Shown here: positions 13,601 to 15,126 of the stretch, in pieces | Numbering within the stretch: position 1 is the stretch's first letter | Layout of the letters: each line of letters begins with the position of its first letter | Assembly (NCBI GenBank): GCA_009774345.1 | Contig: VSNR01000036.1 | Span: forward strand, 1-15,126 | Length of the DNA: 15,126 nt | Reading direction: 5' to 3' | From: Lachnospiraceae bacterium | GTDB lineage: Bacteria > Bacillota > Clostridia > Lachnospirales > Lachnospiraceae | The notes under the pieces: generated by a model | What the model saw: the letters and a program-made list of their open reading frames with translations, nothing else | The model's database searches: none | What the model was told of the DNA's origin: nothing | Position numbers and translations under genes: made by a program

Positions 13601-15100
13601 TTGAAGGTATACAGTATCTTGTCCTTTTAAGATATAGTTGTTACCAATCGTAGCAGAGCCGCCATCAAGTGACTTGTAGCGTGTATTCCAGCCTTTTTGT
13701 TTGGCATAGGTGAGTCCTTTCTGGATTTTTTCTGCCGTGGATGCACCATTTACGCCTACATTGAAATAATTGTAATAGCCTTCAAAACCTTTATAAGTGC
13801 CTGAAATCAGCCCTGAGTTTCCGCTTCCCTGTTCCTGATAGACACGGGAGGCGAGATGGATGGGGCTGAGCTTTCGGTTTTTTCCAATCTCATAAAAAGC
13901 CTGCGCATAAGTTCTGCCTGCCGTGTCACTGGGGATTTTTCCCTTCATAAAGGTATTGTTCAGGAAGGACTGAATGGCAGAGACCGTGTGGTAGGTACTG
14001 TTGAAAGTTAACTGTTCAAATTGAAAAATCGAAGTTTCCGTCAGAAAGTTAACGGGATTCATATAGTACGCTACAGCGGGTTTGGTGGCATAGTACCATC
14101 CGCTCTCGGTCGGACAGGGATTGCCCACCCAGCCTTTTGCAGCGTTGCTTGACGTATTTTGAATTAAGTTCTTAGTGCCTGTCTCGTTTGAGACAGCAGT
14201 GTCGAAGTCCAGCCCGGTGCGCATTGGCACAAAAGTCCATGCGGGATGCTGCTCTTTCAGTGCACGCAGGTTTTCCTGATAAATGCCAGGAAATGCACTG
14301 ATATCAGAGTAGTCTGCGCGCCCTGTGGCGTCTGTGTAGGCAGTGATGCCGTAGGTGGTGCTTTCAGGAAAGAGTGCTGAGAGATATTCTTGTTCCCATG
14401 CAATCCAGTCTTCATCTGCATAAGCAAGGTAGTAGGCTTCAATGTAGCCTGTCTGCTCTGCGCCGTTTAGCCAGAAACGCACCTGATACCAGACTTCTTC
14501 GTCCAGAATTTCAATATTCTGTATATAGAGTGTGTGACCGCTCTCAATGGTGGCAGCAGGGTTTTCATAGGATCCCGCTTCCTGCTGTACTTGATAACGG
14601 TCTGTGTGGTAGAGCAGTGCCATCAGTGGTTTTTCCCGCAGCAGCGCCTGAAAAGCTGCGATGGCGTCCGTGACAGACTGCTCGTAATCGGATTCTGTTG
14701 TCTCAGATTCCAGCGTTTCAGATTCCAGCGTTTCAGATTCCGTGCTTTCGGACTCTGTGAATTCAGGTTCTGTGGATTCGGACTCCGTGGATTCAGACTC
14801 CGTGCTTTCGGACTCTGTTGATTCAGGTTCTGTGGATTCGGACTCCGTAGATTCAGACTCCGTGTTTTCGGACTCTGTTGATTCAAGTTCTGTGGATTCG
14901 GACTCCGTGCTTTTGGATTCCGTGGATTCAGACTCCGCAGAGATATCAGACGCAATGTCTTTGGATTCCGTGTATTCGGAGTCTACCGAGGGAGCAGAAT
15001 CAATCGTTTTGGATTCTGCCAGAGAAATGATGGCAGGGCTGCTGATCAGGATCACAGCACATAGGAATAAAGCAATCCACGGATTCGTTTTATGAAACAT
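10661..15100 (-). CDS. Large exported glucosaminidase with Ig-like and tandem beta modules
   Basis: This 1479-aa surface protein is probably a cell-wall hydrolase. Parts in order: signal peptide (1-28, hydrophobic core 9-27); Ser/Thr/Glu-rich stalk (about 45-138, ESTES repeats); SH3-like region (about 158-230); glucosaminidase domain of the GH73/LytD kind (about 280-530), with the likely catalytic Glu423 in ASRVYQEQGSGN; two BIG2 Ig-like domains (about 560-657 and 661-745, each with ITW-SSNP-V-SV); an InlB/Flg_new-like unit (about 750-820, FIGWFTGKNGQGT); and about seven tandem beta modules (827-1466). It would cut GlcNAc bonds in peptidoglycan. No LPXTG, choline-binding or S-layer anchor is visible; the end is SKSLLWWWRDLIT. 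AAGGAG (15108-15113) lies 7 nt before the ATG; the promoter is off the window. It converges on the pilus operon, so it is a separate transcript. Confidence 0.88.
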   Translation of the reverse strand: MFHKTNPWIALFLCAVILISSPAIISLAESKTIDSAPSVDSEYTESKDIASDISAESESTESKSTESESTELESTESENTESESTESESTEPESTESESTESESTESESTEPEFTESESTESETLESETLESETTESDYEQSVTDAIAAFQALLREKPLMALLYHTDRYQVQQEAGSYENPAATIESGHTLYIQNIEILDEEVWYQVRFWLNGAEQTGYIEAYYLAYADEDWIAWEQEYLSALFPESTTYGITAYTDATGRADYSDISAFPGIYQENLRALKEQHPAWTFVPMRTGLDFDTAVSNETGTKNLIQNTSSNAAKGWVGNPCPTESGWYYATKPAVAYYMNPVNFLTETSIFQFEQLTFNSTYHTVSAIQSFLNNTFMKGKIPSDTAGRTYAQAFYEIGKNRKLSPIHLASRVYQEQGSGNSGLISGTYKGFEGYYNYFNVGVNGASTAEKIQKGLTYAKQKGWNTRYKSLDGGSATIGNNYILKGQDTVYLQKFNVDTNSPHGLYNHQYMQNIQAPTSEASSIKRMYAGTGSLNSGFVFKIPVYQNMPGEKAIKSISLDKTSLHLYRPDAIENIPESGFSATATLSVKIEPADTTDDKTITWTSSNPNIVSVKPDQTTHRAVVTARDGGEATITAQSLNGKTARCKVIVEAPLYSFQLKNLNSDTDTSAATLYTGQNLTLTADYQPKDTTDDVHITWSSSNPLVASVNGGKVTAQTAGTTTITAVLNQFSASYDIHVEESSVTFMSADYTHALKKIQTAMGTTIPSDSFPVMESTEDKLFIGWFTGKNGQGTHFDKDTYINQNEIVLYPYFEQQGKGFYVIPIGDQTYTGKSIKPQVQVYDSIAYHDGSTELIELVQGQDYTVSYKNNKNVNTSAKKTPTITVKGKGNYSGTESVSFNILPKSLNDHDISADNITVSYNGKVQKTSPAVYRNGKKLVNKTDYTLSYPYIKAGAYKKAGVYPIVIKGLNNYSGTRTVNVTISQKIMLSKVSVSQIPDQAYQNELVNTTGIIPEKLHVTYKNKPLAQSTDGGKTGDYTVSYYNNKAIGTATATITAVEGSAYAGSKKITYKIVGQKINKASVDGITAKTYTGNESDVLQNNLILTLNNTILQESKDNGITGDYLISYKNTAKAGTATIIIKGINRYSGELKKTYKITARDISNGNNAPDTDITMTYTTEHTASKPVTVTDLSQITSPYMKGGAKPQISLYYKGMALMPGRDYTVSYKNITAVTTDDTPVNKLPKITIKGKGSFKGTLTGSWRITDGAMSDTNKKLTMTAKDLTYKKKAGNYKTALTITDANGKKLTAGKDYDKNVIYTYVNDTEILTTNDTLLTRKAGEPVNKSDIIHANTWIRATVKGTGAYAGDGNASLSTTYRIIAANISSAKLKVRTKIYQNGKEVTLTPEDLQLTHDGKELTYGIDYTIDEHSYANNIKKGKASVILRGMGTNYGGQRKIHFTIASKSLLWWWRDLIT
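10703..12622 (-). repeat. About seven tandem beta modules (protein repeats 827-1466)
   Basis: Modules of roughly 75-105 residues follow each other, beginning near residues 827, 915, 998, 1084, 1176, 1280 and 1388. Each has an opening YTGK-like strand, a D-Y-T-(V/L/I)-S-Y-K-N core, and a closing I-K-G-x-G-x-Y-S-G-T-x-x-x-x-Y-x-I strand. This is the layout of bacterial Ig-like/MBG-type extension modules of clostridial surface proteins. They probably act as a spacer or for adhesion. DNA identity among copies is low, so the array is old. Confidence 0.75.
13511..14263 (-). other. Glucosaminidase catalytic region (protein residues 280-530)
   Basis: The domain contains the stretches PAVAYYMNPVNFLTE, ISQ-like QSFLNNTFMKGKIP, and LASRVYQEQGSGNSGLISGTY followed by GYYNYFNVG. 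This is the pattern I know from clostridial and LytD-like N-acetylglucosaminidases. Glu423 (codon at 13832-13834) is the best candidate for the catalytic acid. All blocks are present, so the domain looks intact. Confidence 0.75.
14687..14968 (-). repeat. Nested 15-bp / 60-bp repeat encoding the Ser/Thr/Glu stalk
   Basis: The basic unit is 15 bp (ESTES on the coding strand). Four units make a 60-bp higher-order repeat. The blocks 14761-14820 and 14821-14880 differ at only two positions, and the next block (14881 onward) follows the same pattern for about 28 bp before it diverges. A separate exact 15-bp doublet CAGATTCCAGCGTTT lies at 14704-14733. All periods are multiples of three, so copy change alters stalk length without breaking the frame. 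Confidence 0.9.
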
Positions 15101-15107
15101 ATAAATT

Positions 15108-15113
15108 CTCCTT
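15108..15113 (-). promoter_or_regulatory. Shine-Dalgarno site of the glucosaminidase gene
   Basis: On the minus strand AAGGAG lies 7 nt before the ATG at 15100-15098. This fixes the start and puts the hydrophobic signal peptide directly at the N-terminus. The promoter lies beyond the right edge. Confidence 0.8.
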
Positions 15114-15126
15114 TTTATAAATTTTT

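Noticed and set aside
14742..15095. Plus-strand ORF of 117 aa rich in Ser-Asp-Val, resembling an SD-repeat surface protein.
   Set aside because: It is the mirror of the ESTES repeat on the other strand: a 15-bp repeat without stops in one frame stays open in others. It has no ribosome site and no export signal, and the minus-strand gene explains the DNA.
1..15126. Mobile elements, CRISPR arrays, tRNA or rRNA genes.
   Set aside because: No transposase or integrase frame, spaced direct-repeat array, tRNA-like cloverleaf or rRNA stretch was recognised on either strand.

Overview
The window looks like chromosome from a low-to-moderate GC Gram-positive anaerobe, most probably a gut-type clostridium of the Lachnospiraceae. 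The grounds are A-rich Shine-Dalgarno sites (AAGGAG type), a sigma-A-like promoter, a Flp/Tad pilus locus without outer-membrane parts (no RcpA secretin, no TadD lipoprotein), and family types (DUF5702, DUF6382-FHA, Flp1-type pilin) that I associate with that group. The assignment rests on recognition only; no search was run.

Layout. Bases 1-303 hold a promoter (TGGACA-16-TATAAT at 62-89) and a leader of about 200 nt. The leader contains two possible very short ORFs and a 15-bp tandem repeat directly before the first gene. Bases 304-10664 (+ strand) hold ten closely packed genes that read as one Flp/Tad operon. In order they are: prepilin peptidase 1, TadZ/CpaE-like protein, CpaF/TadA ATPase, TadB, an enlarged TadC, the 55-aa Flp pilin, a DUF5702 protein, a TadE-like protein with two C-terminal Cys/His modules, prepilin peptidase 2, a second TadE-like protein, and finally a membrane DUF6382-FHA protein (eleven genes if the overlapped second TadE-like gene is counted separately). 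Gaps are short (-17 to about +92 nt) and I see no terminator between genes. Bases 10661-15100 (- strand) hold one large convergent gene. It encodes a 1479-aa exported protein with a Ser/Thr/Glu-rich stalk, an SH3-like region, a glucosaminidase domain, two Ig-like (BIG2) domains and about seven tandem beta-rich modules.

How it fits together. The pilin is made as a precursor and cut by a prepilin peptidase. CpaF supplies ATP energy on the TadB/TadC membrane platform, and TadZ probably places the machine. The TadE-like and DUF5702 proteins are likely minor pilins or assembly factors. The FHA protein may link assembly to Ser/Thr phosphorylation. The convergent hydrolase could trim peptidoglycan around surface structures, but its link to the pilus is only by position.

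The most unusual points are the two prepilin peptidases in one locus, the TadE-like protein with duplicated H-x4-C...C-x2-C modules, the roughly 190-residue extracytoplasmic insert in TadC, the overlooked 34-codon ORF whose C-terminus is encoded by the leader repeat, and the nested 15/60-bp repeat in the large surface protein.
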